Shown here one piece after another: positions 54,324 to 63,597 of a stretch of DNA of 64,000 nucleotides; the stretch's first letter is position 1; each line of letters starts with the position of its first letter. The stretch is from CAXXFQ01 sp963674475 (GTDB taxonomy: Bacteria; Planctomycetota; Planctomycetia; Pirellulales; Thermoguttaceae). The stretch covers positions 1 to 64,000 of the forward strand of contig CAXXFQ010000009.1 in assembly GCA_963674475.2 (NCBI GenBank), given 5' to 3'. Both the position numbers and the translations under genes were made by a program. Under the pieces are notes generated by a model, which worked only from the letters and a program-made list of their open reading frames with translations, was not told where the DNA came from and did not search any database.

Positions 54324-55793
54324 ATGGGGCTTCCAAGATTTAACGAAAAATTGACGACCATGGCAGAAAAAGAGAACGACGCTGAATTTCGTTACCCGCA
54401 CGCCGAGCACGAGTCCCATAAGAATGGAGCGAGCGAGGAGGCTTCCGCAGGCGATCTCGATTCGATGTTCGAGAAGATCCACTCGCTGATTTCCGACGGC
54501 GTCGGAGAGGACCCTATGGGCCAAGAGCCGGAAGACGCGTTCGTGCCGGTTGAACCAAAGTCGCTGGCCGAGACGAAACTGAGCGAGATCGAAATCGAGT
54601 CGCTCCTTTTGAAAATTCTGTTGGCTCGGGGCTCAGCGACGGGGCGCGAGATGGCCGACGAGATTTGCCTGCCGTTTGTCATGATCGACCAACGGCTGTG
54701 GAAACTCAAGGAGACCCGGCTCGTGGCCCATCGGGGTTCGGCGCCGATGAACGATTACGAGTACCAACTGACCGAAATCGGTCTGGAACGGGCCCAGCGT
54801 TACGCCTACGTCTGTCGGTATCACGGCGCTGCGCCGGTCTCGCTGGAAGATTATATCGAGGCGGTCGAGGCCCAGTCGCTGACCCATCAACAACCGACGG
54901 CCGAAGACCTCCATCGGGCGTTTGAAGACCTGGTACTCAATAAAAAAATGCTCGATCGACTCGGCCCGGCGATCAATTCAGGACGCGGTCTGTTTCTATT
55001 CGGCCCTCCCGGCAACGGGAAAACGAGTATCGCCGAGCGGGTCACCGAGACGTTCGGCAGCACGATCTGGATCCCCCGGACGTTGAGTCTCGACGGCGAG
55101 ATCATCCGGCTGTTCGACCCGGCCAACCATGAAGAGATGCCGCCGGTCGCTTCGGAAGGGCTCCTCAATCAACAAAAGATCGACCGTCGTTGGGTCCGGA
55201 TCCGTCGTCCGACGATCATTGCCGGGGGCGAGCTGACAATGGACTCGTTGGAAGTGACGGTTAACCGGTCGACCGGCTTGAGTGAAGGGCCGTTGCAGTT
55301 AAAAAGTAACTGCGGCGTTTTGGTGATCGACGACTTCGGTCGACAACGAATGCAGATCGACGAGTTGCTCAACCGGTGGATCGTCCCGTTGGAAAAGCGA
55401 TACGACTTTTTGAATCTGGCCAACGGAAAGAAGGTCCAGGTGCCGTTCGACCAGTTGATTGTTTTTTCGACCAACCTGGAGCCACGCGACTTGGTCGACG
55501 AGGCCTTTTTACGTCGGATTCCGTACAAGATCGAGGCGATCGATCCGTCGGAAGCGGAGTTCCGTCAGTTGTTCGAAATCCTCGCGCCGAAGATGGGTTT
55601 TGAGTATCGCCAGGGTCCGATCGACTATTTGATCGAGACGCATTACCACAAAGTGAATCGTTCTTTACGGTTCTGTCAGCCGCGGGACTTATTGTTGCAG
55701 ATTCGGAATTATTGCAACTATTATGATCGACCGCTTGAGTTGAAGGAGGAGTATTTTGACCGGGCGGTGGAGAATTACTTTGCAGTGATGTAA
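54324..55793 (+). CDS. AAA-type ATPase with N-terminal winged-helix-like region
   Basis: The protein is 489 residues; the ATG at 54360 is an alternative start and neither has a good ribosome site. Residues of about 85-180 look like a winged helix (LLLKILLARGSATGREMADEI). The ATPase core has LFLFGPPGNGKTSIAERV (Walker A), SNCGVLVIDDFGRQRM (Walker B) and IVFSTNLEPRDLVDEAFLRRIPYKIEA with sensor and Arg-finger features. It resembles predicted chaperone-like ATPases common in planctomycetes. Its target is unknown. It stands alone on the plus strand. Confidence 0.85.
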   Translation: MGLPRFNEKLTTMAEKENDAEFRYPHAEHESHKNGASEEASAGDLDSMFEKIHSLISDGVGEDPMGQEPEDAFVPVEPKSLAETKLSEIEIESLLLKILLARGSATGREMADEICLPFVMIDQRLWKLKETRLVAHRGSAPMNDYEYQLTEIGLERAQRYAYVCRYHGAAPVSLEDYIEAVEAQSLTHQQPTAEDLHRAFEDLVLNKKMLDRLGPAINSGRGLFLFGPPGNGKTSIAERVTETFGSTIWIPRTLSLDGEIIRLFDPANHEEMPPVASEGLLNQQKIDRRWVRIRRPTIIAGGELTMDSLEVTVNRSTGLSEGPLQLKSNCGVLVIDDFGRQRMQIDELLNRWIVPLEKRYDFLNLANGKKVQVPFDQLIVFSTNLEPRDLVDEAFLRRIPYKIEAIDPSEAEFRQLFEILAPKMGFEYRQGPIDYLIETHYHKVNRSLRFCQPRDLLLQIRNYCNYYDRPLELKEEYFDRAVENYFAVM

Positions 55794-55837
55794 AAACAAA
55801 AGAAACAAAGACAAAACAAAGAACAAGAAGAAAAAAA

Positions 55838-55957
55838 GAGGGATTGCGCAGCAAGCCCGGTCCAAAAAGTTTTTGAGGGGAGAGTTTGAGAGGGGACCAT
55901 TTTCAAAATGTCCCCTCTCATTCAATAAAAACAGGTGACGGCAAAGCCGTCACACCA
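55838..55957 (+). repeat. Hairpin-array repeat, pair B, forward copy
   Basis: gggattgc..gcaagccc, ccaaaaagtttttg, an 11-bp stem tgagaggggac/gtcccctctca (55887-55920) with an inner atttt/aaaat, then gtgacggc/gccgtcac (55935-55953). Starts 45 bases after the ATPase stop. Confidence 0.85.
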
Positions 55958-56019
55958 TTTCCTTCTTCTGTATGATGTTTTTTATAAAATAATCGGTTGG
56001 TTTAAAAACAAAAGAAAAA

Positions 56020-56148
56020 GGAGCGACGGCCAAGGCCGTCGCCAGTATTTTTTCAATGAGGAAAACCATTTTGAAAATAGGTTTTCCTCAAACTCCTTTC
56101 CAAAAACTTTTTGGAGCGCGATTGCTTTGCAATCGCTCTTTCTTTGTT
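56020..56148 (-). repeat. Hairpin-array repeat, pair B, inverted copy
   Basis: gcgacggcc/ggccgtcgc with a 2-base loop (56023-56042), tgaggaaaacc/ggttttcctca (56057-56090), ccaaaaactttttgg (56100-56114), gcgattgc/gcaatcgc (56118-56136). It ends 8 bases before the dehydrogenase stop, so it is that gene's 3' end too. Confidence 0.85.
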
Positions 56149-56155
56149 TTTTTTC

Positions 56156-57181
56156 TTAATTTTTCTTTTCTTTGATTCGTATTCGGTCACAATACACCGC
56201 GTTTTCACATGTCTCTTGCGTCTCGAAAACAAAAATATTCGAAAGCGTCGTCTGAGCAATGTTACTCATCGCCTCGTGCGTGAAATACGCCTGATGCCCG
56301 GTAATCAAGACGTTCGGAAAGGTGGTCAACCGGGCGAAAACGTCATCGCGGATCACCTGCTCGGAAAGATCCTCGAAAAACAACGCCTCCTCCTCTTCAT
56401 AAACGTCGATCCCCAGCGCGCCGACTTTACCACATTTCAACCCGCCGATCATGGCCGTCGAGTCGATCAGTCCGCCCCGGCTGGTGTTGATAACCACCGT
56501 GCCGTGCTTCATCTTGCGAATGGCTGCCGCGTCGATCAAATGATGGGTTTCCGGCGTCAATGGACAGTGGAGCATGATGACATCACTGGCCCGAAGCAAC
56601 TCGTCTAACGAAACATAGTCGATCCCCAGTTCGACGAGTTCCGGGTTTTCGAACAGATCGTTTGCCAGGACATGACAGTCATAGCCGCTCTTCAAAATTT
56701 TCGCGGCGATGCAGCCAATCCGACCGGTGCCTACAACGCCGACCGTCTTGCCGTGCAGGTCGAAGCCCATCAGACCATTGAGCGCGAAATTGCTTTCGCG
56801 AACCCGGTTGTACGCGCGGTGGATTTTTCGATTGAGCGTCATCAAAAGGGCGATCGAGTACTCGGCGACGGAATACGGCGAATAGGCCGGGATTCGATTG
56901 ACGCAAAGGTGATGTTTCTCGACAGCCTGTAGATCGACGTTGTTGAAACCGGCGCAACGCAACGCGATCAGCTTCACTCCGACTTCGGCCAACCGGGCGA
57001 TCACCGGCGCGTCGGCCGTATCGTTAACGAAGATGCAAACCGCCTCGAAGCCGTGTGCCAAGGAAGCCGTTTCGATCGAAAGTCGCGGCTCGACGAAGTA
57101 AAGTTCGTGCTCGAACTCCTCGTTGGCCGCTTCCAAAAAAAGCCGGTCGTACGGCTTGGTGCTGAAAACGATCGTTTTCAT
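56156..57181 (-). CDS. ldhA: D-2-hydroxyacid dehydrogenase, D-lactate dehydrogenase type
   Basis: The protein is 341 residues. VGVVGTGRIGCIAAKIL is the NAD-binding Rossmann loop. IALRCAGFNNVDL, PAYSPYSVAEYSIALLM, VVINTSRGGLIDS and PNVLITGHQAYFTHEA carry the Arg, Glu and His active-site residues. Similarity is closest to fermentative LdhA, which reduces pyruvate to D-lactate. Together with xylA nearby this suits a sugar-fermenting lifestyle, an inference. Confidence 0.9.
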   Translation of the reverse strand: MKTIVFSTKPYDRLFLEAANEEFEHELYFVEPRLSIETASLAHGFEAVCIFVNDTADAPVIARLAEVGVKLIALRCAGFNNVDLQAVEKHHLCVNRIPAYSPYSVAEYSIALLMTLNRKIHRAYNRVRESNFALNGLMGFDLHGKTVGVVGTGRIGCIAAKILKSGYDCHVLANDLFENPELVELGIDYVSLDELLRASDVIMLHCPLTPETHHLIDAAAIRKMKHGTVVINTSRGGLIDSTAMIGGLKCGKVGALGIDVYEEEEALFFEDLSEQVIRDDVFARLTTFPNVLITGHQAYFTHEAMSNIAQTTLSNIFVFETQETCENAVYCDRIRIKEKKN

Positions 57182-57486
57182 CGAGACGATCTCCTTTTGA
57201 TTTGGTGGGCCGACGGGTTTTGGGCCTTGGGGCGAAAAACACTTTTGTCCATAAAAAGAGTACCTGATTTCTCATTCGCCCGATTGAGAAACCGTGAAAC
57301 GGGGAAAAAACGGTTGTCGCCTTTTCGGAGTCGCAAACCACCGCGGCGAGTGGGGGAAAACGATTGTAACGTTAATTTTTACTTTTACGATTTTCCTCAT
57401 TCTACTGACCTATAAGCCCCATCGAAACTTCAGTCATTGCCCAATGCCGCAACGGGCCGAGAGTGATGCCGAAAAGGCGGGCCCCG

Positions 57487-57515
57487 TGGACGATCTGTGT
57501 CAAAACGGGTAAAAT
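57487..57515 (+). promoter_or_regulatory. Candidate sigma-70 promoter of the ABC-F gene
   Basis: TGGACG (57487-57492, 4 of 6) and TAAAAT (57510-57515, 5 of 6) are 17 bases apart, about 95 bases before the ATG. The rest of the 427-base divergent spacer shows no other feature. Confidence 0.35.
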
Positions 57516-57608
57516 AGCGGTTCCTCTTGGAACGAGACAATTATCGGGGGGTGTTTTCACGCCTCCCGTTCTTTTTTGCCATCCCCCTTGTTTGAAAAAT
57601 CCTTTTGT

Positions 57609-59522
57609 ATGGCCCTTTTAGAACTGCGTAACGTCGAGCTGAGCTTCCGTGGCCCGAAACTTTTTGACGGTGTCGATTTTCGAATCGATCCGGGCGAAAG
57701 GGTCTGTCTGATCGGCCGCAACGGGACCGGCAAGACGACCCTATTGCGTCTGATTCAAGGGACTGTCGAGCCGGACGAGGGGGAAGTGGTCCAATCGCAA
57801 GGGGTTCGGACGACCCTGTTGACGCAGGAGGTCCCGCGAGACCTTTTGGGCAGCGTCTTCGACGTCGTGGCCGAGGGACTGGGCGAACCGGGCAAATTGT
57901 TGACCGACTACCATCACGCGACCCAGGCCCTGTCCGAGGCGACCGATCCGAAAGACCAGCGCGAGGCCCATCGACGGCTCGACCATTTGACCGAACGGCT
58001 CGAGTCGGAAGACGGCTGGACGGTCCATCACCGGGTCGAATCGATCCTGACCCAAACCGAGTTGGACCCGGAAGCGCGAGTCGAAAATCTCTCGGCCGGG
58101 ATGAAGCGTCGGGTCCTCTTCGCCCGCGCGCTGGCAGGCTCGCCCGATCTGTTGCTGCTGGACGAACCGACGAACCACCTCGATATCGCGTCGGTCGCCT
58201 GGATGGAAACATTTCTGACGCGGTACGAGGGAACCCTGTTGTTCGTGACCCACGACCGGATGCTGCTGCAAAAGCTGGCCACCCGGATCGTCGATCTCGA
58301 CCGGGGCCGACTGACCAGCTACGCCTGCGACTATGCGACCTATCTGACGCGTAAAGAAGCCAACCTGAAGGCGGAAGCCCAGCAACAGGCCCTGTTCGAC
58401 AAGCGGCTGGCTGCCGAAGAGGTCTGGATTCGCAAGGGGATCTTGGCTCGTCGTACCCGCAACGAAGGGCGAGTTCGGGCGCTCAAAGAAATGCGAAATC
58501 AACGGGCCCAGCGGCGTGAAATCGTCGGACAAGTTCGCATTCAAAACGTTGAGGCCGATCGGTCCGGGCGACTGGTGATCGAAGCGAAAAAGGCCTCGTT
58601 CGCTTACGACGACGGCCGACCGATTATCCAGAACTTTTCGACCAAAATTACTCGCGGCGACCGGATCGGGATCATCGGCCCCAACGGCTCGGGCAAGTCG
58701 ACCTTGTTGCGAATGCTCTTGGCGCAAACCGAACCGACCGACGGCTCGATCCGACACGGGACCAACACTGAAATCTCCTACTTCGACCAGTTGCAAGAGC
58801 AGCTCGACGGCGAGAAAACCGTTCGCGAGAACGTCAGCCCGGGGACCGACAACCTCATGGTCGGCGGCCGAAAGAAGCATGTGCTGGGCTACCTGCAAGA
58901 TTTCCTCTTCACCCCCGAACAGGCCGAAGCGCCGGCCAAGCGGCTCTCCGGCGGCGAACACAACCGGCTCTTGTTGGCTCGGCTTTTCACCAAGCCGTCG
59001 AACGTCCTGGTGATGGACGAACCGACCAACGACTTGGATATCGAGACACTCGAACTGCTCGAGGAGCTGTTGCTGGACTACCAGGGCACCCTCTTGCTGG
59101 TCAGTCACGACCGGGCCTTCTTGAACAACGTCGTCACGAGTACGTTGGCCCTGGAAGGGGACGGCCTGGTCAAGGAATACGCCGGAGGTTACGACGATTG
59201 GCTCCTTCAGAGTAAAGCGTCCGAGGAGCCGGTCGCGACCGCCCAGCCGACAAAGAAGGCGAAGGAAGCGAAAAAACCGAAATCTCAAGCCGACCCGTCC
59301 GCACCGCGTCGTTTGACCTACAAGGAAAAACTGGAACTGGAAAAGTTGCCGGAGCAAATCGAAACGCTCGAAGCGGAGGTCGCTTCGATTCACACGACGA
59401 TGGGCGATCCGGATTTTTACCAGCAGTCGAGGGAAAAGATCGCCGAGGTCACCGCCGTTTTAAAACAGAAGGAGGCCGAGTTGGCCGAGGTGTATGCACG
59501 CTGGGAGGAACTCGAAGCCTGA
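57609..59522 (+). CDS. ABC-F family ATPase, Uup-like
   Basis: The protein is 637 residues from the ATG at 57609 (MALLELRNVELSFRGPKLF). Two ATPase domains in one chain: GRNGTGKTTLLRLI with LSAGMKRRVLFARAL and LLLLDEPTNHLD, then GPNGSGKSTLLRMLL with LSGGEHNRLLLARLF and LVMDEPTNDLD. The linker between them is helical and basic, and a C-terminal coiled coil (KEKLELEKLPEQIETLEAEV) follows a Lys/Ala-rich spacer, as in Uup. ABC-F proteins bind ribosomes or DNA structures and are not transporters. Confidence 0.92.
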   Translation: MALLELRNVELSFRGPKLFDGVDFRIDPGERVCLIGRNGTGKTTLLRLIQGTVEPDEGEVVQSQGVRTTLLTQEVPRDLLGSVFDVVAEGLGEPGKLLTDYHHATQALSEATDPKDQREAHRRLDHLTERLESEDGWTVHHRVESILTQTELDPEARVENLSAGMKRRVLFARALAGSPDLLLLDEPTNHLDIASVAWMETFLTRYEGTLLFVTHDRMLLQKLATRIVDLDRGRLTSYACDYATYLTRKEANLKAEAQQQALFDKRLAAEEVWIRKGILARRTRNEGRVRALKEMRNQRAQRREIVGQVRIQNVEADRSGRLVIEAKKASFAYDDGRPIIQNFSTKITRGDRIGIIGPNGSGKSTLLRMLLAQTEPTDGSIRHGTNTEISYFDQLQEQLDGEKTVRENVSPGTDNLMVGGRKKHVLGYLQDFLFTPEQAEAPAKRLSGGEHNRLLLARLFTKPSNVLVMDEPTNDLDIETLELLEELLLDYQGTLLLVSHDRAFLNNVVTSTLALEGDGLVKEYAGGYDDWLLQSKASEEPVATAQPTKKAKEAKKPKSQADPSAPRRLTYKEKLELEKLPEQIETLEAEVASIHTTMGDPDFYQQSREKIAEVTAVLKQKEAELAEVYARWEELEA

Positions 59523-59567
59523 TCGTAAGACAAAAGAAACAAAAAAGAAAAACAAGAAGCAAAGAAA

Positions 59568-59697
59568 AGAGCGATTGCGAAGCAATCGCGCTCCAAAAAG
59601 TTTTTGGAAAGGAGTTTGAGGAAAACCTATTTTCAAAATGGTTTTCCTCATTCCAAAAAAACACAGACGACGGCCCCGGCCGTCGTTCCTTTTTTCT
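59568..59697 (+). repeat. Hairpin-array repeat, pair C, forward copy
   Basis: gcgattgc/gcaatcgc (59571-59589), ccaaaaagtttttgg (59593-59607), tgaggaaaacc/ggttttcctca (59617-59650), acgacggcc/ggccgtcgt with a 2-base loop (59667-59686). Confidence 0.85.
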
Positions 59698-59862
59698 TGA
59701 CGGTACAAAAGTGAGAACGCTTGTTTTTTCACGGCAAACGCAAAACCTACGCATTAAGCAAGGTCAGGCACCGTGTATATCGTTTCGATTTAGTTTGGAA
59801 GTTTTGGTCTGTCTGGAAGTGGTGGGCAGGAACGGGCTGGGTTAACTGTTATCCAAAGAAAA

Positions 59863-59985
59863 AAGGTGTGACGGCTTTGCCGTCACCTGTTTTTTTAATT
59901 AGGGGAAACATTTTGAAAATTGTTTCCCCTTAGACCCCTTCAAAAACTTTTTGGACCGGGATTGCTGCGCAATCCCTCTTTTTCG
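59863..59985 (-). repeat. Hairpin-array repeat, pair C, inverted copy
   Basis: gtgacggc/gccgtcac (59866-59884), aggggaaaca/tgtttcccct (59899-59928), caaaaactttttgg, gggattgc/gcaatccc (59956-59974). Confidence 0.85.
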
Positions 59986-60082
59986 TCCTCTTTTTTCTTA
60001 TTTTCCGGCTTGGTTTTTATACTTTTTCGTTTTCTTTTTTCTCTTTTTCTTATTCCCATCGTTCTCCGCTTGTTCCCAGCTA

Positions 60083-60108
60083 GTCAATCGCTATATTGAC
60101 AACTGTCA
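60083..60108 (+). promoter_or_regulatory. Overlapping palindromes and a TTGACA box upstream of xylA
   Basis: gtcaat-cgctat-attgac (60083-60100) and tgaca-ac-tgtca (60097-60108) overlap, and TTGACA (60096-60101) sits across both. No good -10 box is found 17 bases on. They look like operator half-sites for a regulator of the xylose isomerase gene. Confidence 0.35.
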
Positions 60109-60215
60109 TGCCCTTTGCTGTCCTGGATAAGGCTGCGCCCTTTTAGCAGCTGACCTCGGATTCCGAGGGGGCTATCGCGAAAAAAACGACTTTCTTTCCA
60201 TGGAGAAGTTCCAAC

Positions 60216-61529
60216 ATGGCCGGTTTTCCCGACATCGATAAAATCCCGTTCGAAGGTCCCGACTCGAAGAACCCGCTGGCCTTTCGTCATTACAACCCGG
60301 ACGAGCTGGTCGAAGGCAAGCCGATGAAAGACCATCTCCGCTTCAGTGTCGCCTACTGGCACACGATGCGGGGGACCGGTGCCGACCCGTTTGGCCCCGG
60401 CACGATGATCCGCCCGTGGGAAGGACCGGAAGATACGGTCGATAACGCGATCGACCGGGTCCGCGTCTTCTTCGAATTCTGTGAAAAACTGGGCGCCGAG
60501 TACTATGTCTTCCACGATCGGGACGTCGCACCGGAAGGGGCCACGCTGGCCGAGACGAACCGGAATTTCGACCAAGTGGTCAAGGTCCTCAAGGAAGAGC
60601 AACAGCGGACCGGCATCCGGATGCTTTGGGGGGCGACCAACCTGTTTAGCCATCCACGCTATACACACGGGGCGGCGACCAGTTGCAACGCCGACGCGTA
60701 CGCCTTTGCCGCGGCCCAGTTGAAAAAGGCCCTGGAAGTCGCCAAGGAACTCGACGCCGAAGGGTTCACCCTTTGGGGCGGTCGCGAAGGGTACCAGAAC
60801 CTCTGGAACACCGACATGAAGCGTGAAATGGATCACCTCGGTCGGTTCATGCACATGCTGGTCGACTACGGCAAGGAGATCGGCTTCACCGGTCAATTCT
60901 ACTTCGAGCCGAAGCCGAAAGAGCCGACCAAACACCAGTACGATTTCGACTCGGCCAACTGCATCAACTTCCTCCGGGCTTACGGCCTGGAAGATCATGT
61001 CAAGATGAACATCGAGACGAACCACGCGACGCTGGCCGGGCACACGGTCGAGCACGAGCTGGAATACGCCGGAATGCAGGGCTTCCTCGGTTCGGTCGAC
61101 GCGAACACGGGCGACTTGCTTTTGGGTTGGGACACCGACCAGTTCCCGACCGACGTCTACATGACGACGAAGATCATGCTGGCGTTCCTGAAATACGGCG
61201 GTATCGCACCGGGCGGAGTCAACTTCGACGCGAAGGTCCGTCGTGAGAGTTTCGAGCCGGTCGACCTGTTCCACGCCCACGTCGGCGGGATGGACACGTT
61301 TGCGAAGGGGCTCAAGATGGCTGCGGCGATCCGTGCCGAGGGCGAGTTGGACCGTTGGGTCCAGGATCGGTATTCGAGTTGGGACTCGGGCATCGGGGCC
61401 GAGATTGAAGCGGGTAATCACGACTTCAAGTCGTTGGAGGCGTACATGCTTGAAAAGGGTGAGGCGACGCCGAACGCGAGTGGTCGTCAGGAAGCGTATG
61501 AGAATTTGATCAACCGCTACCTGTTTTAG
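60216..61529 (+). CDS. xylA: Xylose isomerase
   Basis: The protein is 437 residues, the length of the class II enzyme. GGAG precedes the ATG at the usual distance. It interconverts D-xylose and D-xylulose. VFHDRDVAPEG contains the catalytic His and Asp, and FTLWGGREGYQNLW, FYFEPKPKEPTKHQYDFD, MNIETNHATLAGH, GSVDANTGDLLLGWDTDQFP and GGVNFDAKVRRES are metal-site and substrate segments. No xylulokinase gene is adjacent. Confidence 0.97.
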   Translation: MAGFPDIDKIPFEGPDSKNPLAFRHYNPDELVEGKPMKDHLRFSVAYWHTMRGTGADPFGPGTMIRPWEGPEDTVDNAIDRVRVFFEFCEKLGAEYYVFHDRDVAPEGATLAETNRNFDQVVKVLKEEQQRTGIRMLWGATNLFSHPRYTHGAATSCNADAYAFAAAQLKKALEVAKELDAEGFTLWGGREGYQNLWNTDMKREMDHLGRFMHMLVDYGKEIGFTGQFYFEPKPKEPTKHQYDFDSANCINFLRAYGLEDHVKMNIETNHATLAGHTVEHELEYAGMQGFLGSVDANTGDLLLGWDTDQFPTDVYMTTKIMLAFLKYGGIAPGGVNFDAKVRRESFEPVDLFHAHVGGMDTFAKGLKMAAAIRAEGELDRWVQDRYSSWDSGIGAEIEAGNHDFKSLEAYMLEKGEATPNASGRQEAYENLINRYLF

Positions 61530-61560
61530 AATAAAAACAAAGAGAAAAAAGAAAAGAAAA

Positions 61561-61680
61561 AGAGCGATTGCGAAGCAATCGCGCTCCAAAAAGTTTTTGA
61601 GGGGAGAGTTTGAGAGGGGACCATTTTCAAAATGTCCCCTCTCATTCAATAAAAACAGGTGGCGGCGCAGCCGTCACACC
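61561..61680 (+). repeat. Hairpin-array repeat, pair D, forward copy
   Basis: gcgattgc/gcaatcgc (61564-61582) within gagcg..cgctc, ccaaaaagtttttg, tgagaggggac/gtcccctctca (61611-61644), gtggcggc/gccgtcac with one G-T wobble (61659-61677). Starts 32 bases after the xylA stop. Confidence 0.85.
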
Positions 61681-61857
61681 TTCTTAGTTTGAATAACGGT
61701 CACGTTCCCGTTTCTGCCTACCACTTTTGGACAGGCCAAAACCCACGCTAAAAAACCAAACCGCGAAGACATGCACGAGCCTAACCTTTCTCAAGGCAAA
61801 GTTTGGCCTCCAACGTGCAAAAATCGCGTTCTCGCTATCAAAGCTTCAAGAAAAAAA

Positions 61858-61979
61858 GAGCGACGGCTGAAGCCGTCGCCTGTGTTTTTTAAAATGAGGA
61901 AAACCATTTTGAAAATAGGTTTTCCTCAAACTCCTTTCCAAAAACTTTTTGGACCGGGATTGCTTTGCAATCCCTCTTT
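61858..61979 (-). repeat. Hairpin-array repeat, pair D, inverted copy
   Basis: gcgacggct/agccgtcgc (61860-61879), tgaggaaaacc/ggttttcctca (61895-61928), ccaaaaactttttgg (61938-61952), gggattgc/gcaatccc (61956-61974). It lies just past the stop of the minus-strand protease gene. Confidence 0.85.
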
Positions 61980-62022
61980 CTATGTTTTTCTTTGTTTTTT
62001 GTTTTTCTTCTTCTGCTTCTTT

Positions 62023-63315
62023 TTAAAACTTGAACGGCATCGGCGTGAACCCGACAAAAATAAACGCCAACGTCAACCACCCCAACACGACCCGAAACCG
62101 GCCCAACGGTACCGTATCGTCGGCCGTCGGCGGATGCTCCGCCCCCATCATGAATAACAAAAGCACCATGATGATCCAAGCCGGATAATAAAAAGCGACC
62201 GCGAAAAAGGCACCAAACAACAAAAGCCGGGCTATGACGTGCGACCATTTCAACAACAGGGCGTAAAGCACATGCCCCCCGTCGAGCTGGCCGATCGGGA
62301 TCAGGTTCAACGAGGTGATCAACAGCCCGACCCATCCAGCAAACCCAATCGGATGAAGGACCACGTCATGCCCCGCGGGAATCGGACCGAATTTCCACCA
62401 GGTCAAAAATTTTAGCAATAACGGATCGCCGAACTGAAAACTGTTGGGCGGAATCGGTTTCACTTCGGAATAATACAGCCCGATCAGGCAGCAAATGATC
62501 GTCGGAATCAGCCCGGCCAACGGTCCGGTGATCCCGATATCGAACAGCGCCTTGCGGTCCCCCTTGTGCGAGGCCATCCCGATCACCGCGCCCATCGTCC
62601 CGATCAGGCCGAACGGCATCGGGATGAAAAACGGCCAACTGGCGGGCACCTTGTATCGGCGTGCCTGAATGAAATGGCCCATCTCGTGGAACGTCAGGAT
62701 CGTCATCAACGGGACGGCGTACCAGAGCCCGTGGACAAAAATACCGGAGATCGTGCCGCCGGTGATTCCCTCGGGAAGGGCACCGGTGGTGAGCAGTTGG
62801 TACAGACTCGGGATGAGTACGCTGGTCCCGCCAAACGGACTCATCTCGACCCCGGCCCATAAAGTGGTCAGGCAGGTGCAGCCGAACAGGATCGCCGGGA
62901 GCAACCGTCGCGGTTTGGAAAACGGCTCTCGAACCGGGACCGGACGCGGAGGCTGGGTGCCTTGAAGAACCTGATAATAGGGGTAAACCGGTTCGCCGTG
63001 CGGACCCCAGGCCGGTTCGCCGGGAAATCGCGACGGCGGGCGAGGAGGTCCAACCTCTTCGGGCGGGACCAGTTCGGCCCAGATGACCTCTTCCGCCTCA
63101 ATCGGCTGATCGAGATCAATCGGCCGATCTGCCCCGATCGACCGATCGGAGCCGATCGGCGTTTCGTGCGGTTTCTTCGCGTCCGGTTCGATGCCGAAAT
63201 CTTCTCCGTCGGCCCCTTCGCCGTGAGATTCGGGCGCAGGAGGGATCGGACGCGGCTGATCGGAGCCAGAGTAGTCGGATTCAGGCCGATTGGAATCAGG
63301 GGGCAAAAAGTTCAT
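62023..63315 (-). CDS. Site-2 protease family (M50) membrane metalloprotease
   Basis: The protein is 430 residues. The first 140 or so are Pro/Asp/Glu-rich and probably disordered, with repeats such as RPIDLDQPIEAEEV. The membrane part has LTFHEMGHFIQARRYKVPAS (HExxH zinc site), ALFDIGITGPLAGLIPTI and SLNLIPIGQLDGGHVLYAL (NxxPxxxLDGG, third zinc ligand). Such enzymes cut within membrane helices, often in sigma-factor signalling. It is tail-to-tail with xylA, with repeat pair D between them. Confidence 0.9.
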   Translation of the reverse strand: MNFLPPDSNRPESDYSGSDQPRPIPPAPESHGEGADGEDFGIEPDAKKPHETPIGSDRSIGADRPIDLDQPIEAEEVIWAELVPPEEVGPPRPPSRFPGEPAWGPHGEPVYPYYQVLQGTQPPRPVPVREPFSKPRRLLPAILFGCTCLTTLWAGVEMSPFGGTSVLIPSLYQLLTTGALPEGITGGTISGIFVHGLWYAVPLMTILTFHEMGHFIQARRYKVPASWPFFIPMPFGLIGTMGAVIGMASHKGDRKALFDIGITGPLAGLIPTIICCLIGLYYSEVKPIPPNSFQFGDPLLLKFLTWWKFGPIPAGHDVVLHPIGFAGWVGLLITSLNLIPIGQLDGGHVLYALLLKWSHVIARLLLFGAFFAVAFYYPAWIIMVLLLFMMGAEHPPTADDTVPLGRFRVVLGWLTLAFIFVGFTPMPFKF

Positions 63316-63597
63316 AGACCGGTTATTCTACACCTTTTTATTGAAAGTCGCCAAGGCGGGTCCCCGGTTTAAGCCAATTCGCCCCCTCCAGTAAGGGGGT
63401 TTTCATGGCGATGCGTTGACTCAAACCGTGGGTCTGCCTATCCTGGTAAGAATAGGATATGAATCGCGTGAGGCCTGAGTGTCGAGCAGATCTTCCTTTT
63501 TTCAGAGGGTGTTACGCCTCAATTTTTTTGCCAAGCCCTACCTGAAAACAGGCCCTTCCCCCGCCATCCCCACCTCGCATCAATGGAGAACCCTCCC
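63316..63597. other. 282-base divergent spacer, no gene seen
   Basis: Between the M50 protease gene and the partial exported gene. A tcctg..ataggat stretch repeats loosely near 63440. No firm promoter found. Confidence 0.4.

Noticed and set aside
52738..61979. Insertion-sequence ends, because of the forward/inverted repeat pairs
   Set aside because: No transposase lies between the arms; the inner spacers are only 65-190 bases and unrelated to each other. Non-autonomous mobility remains possible and is listed as a finding.
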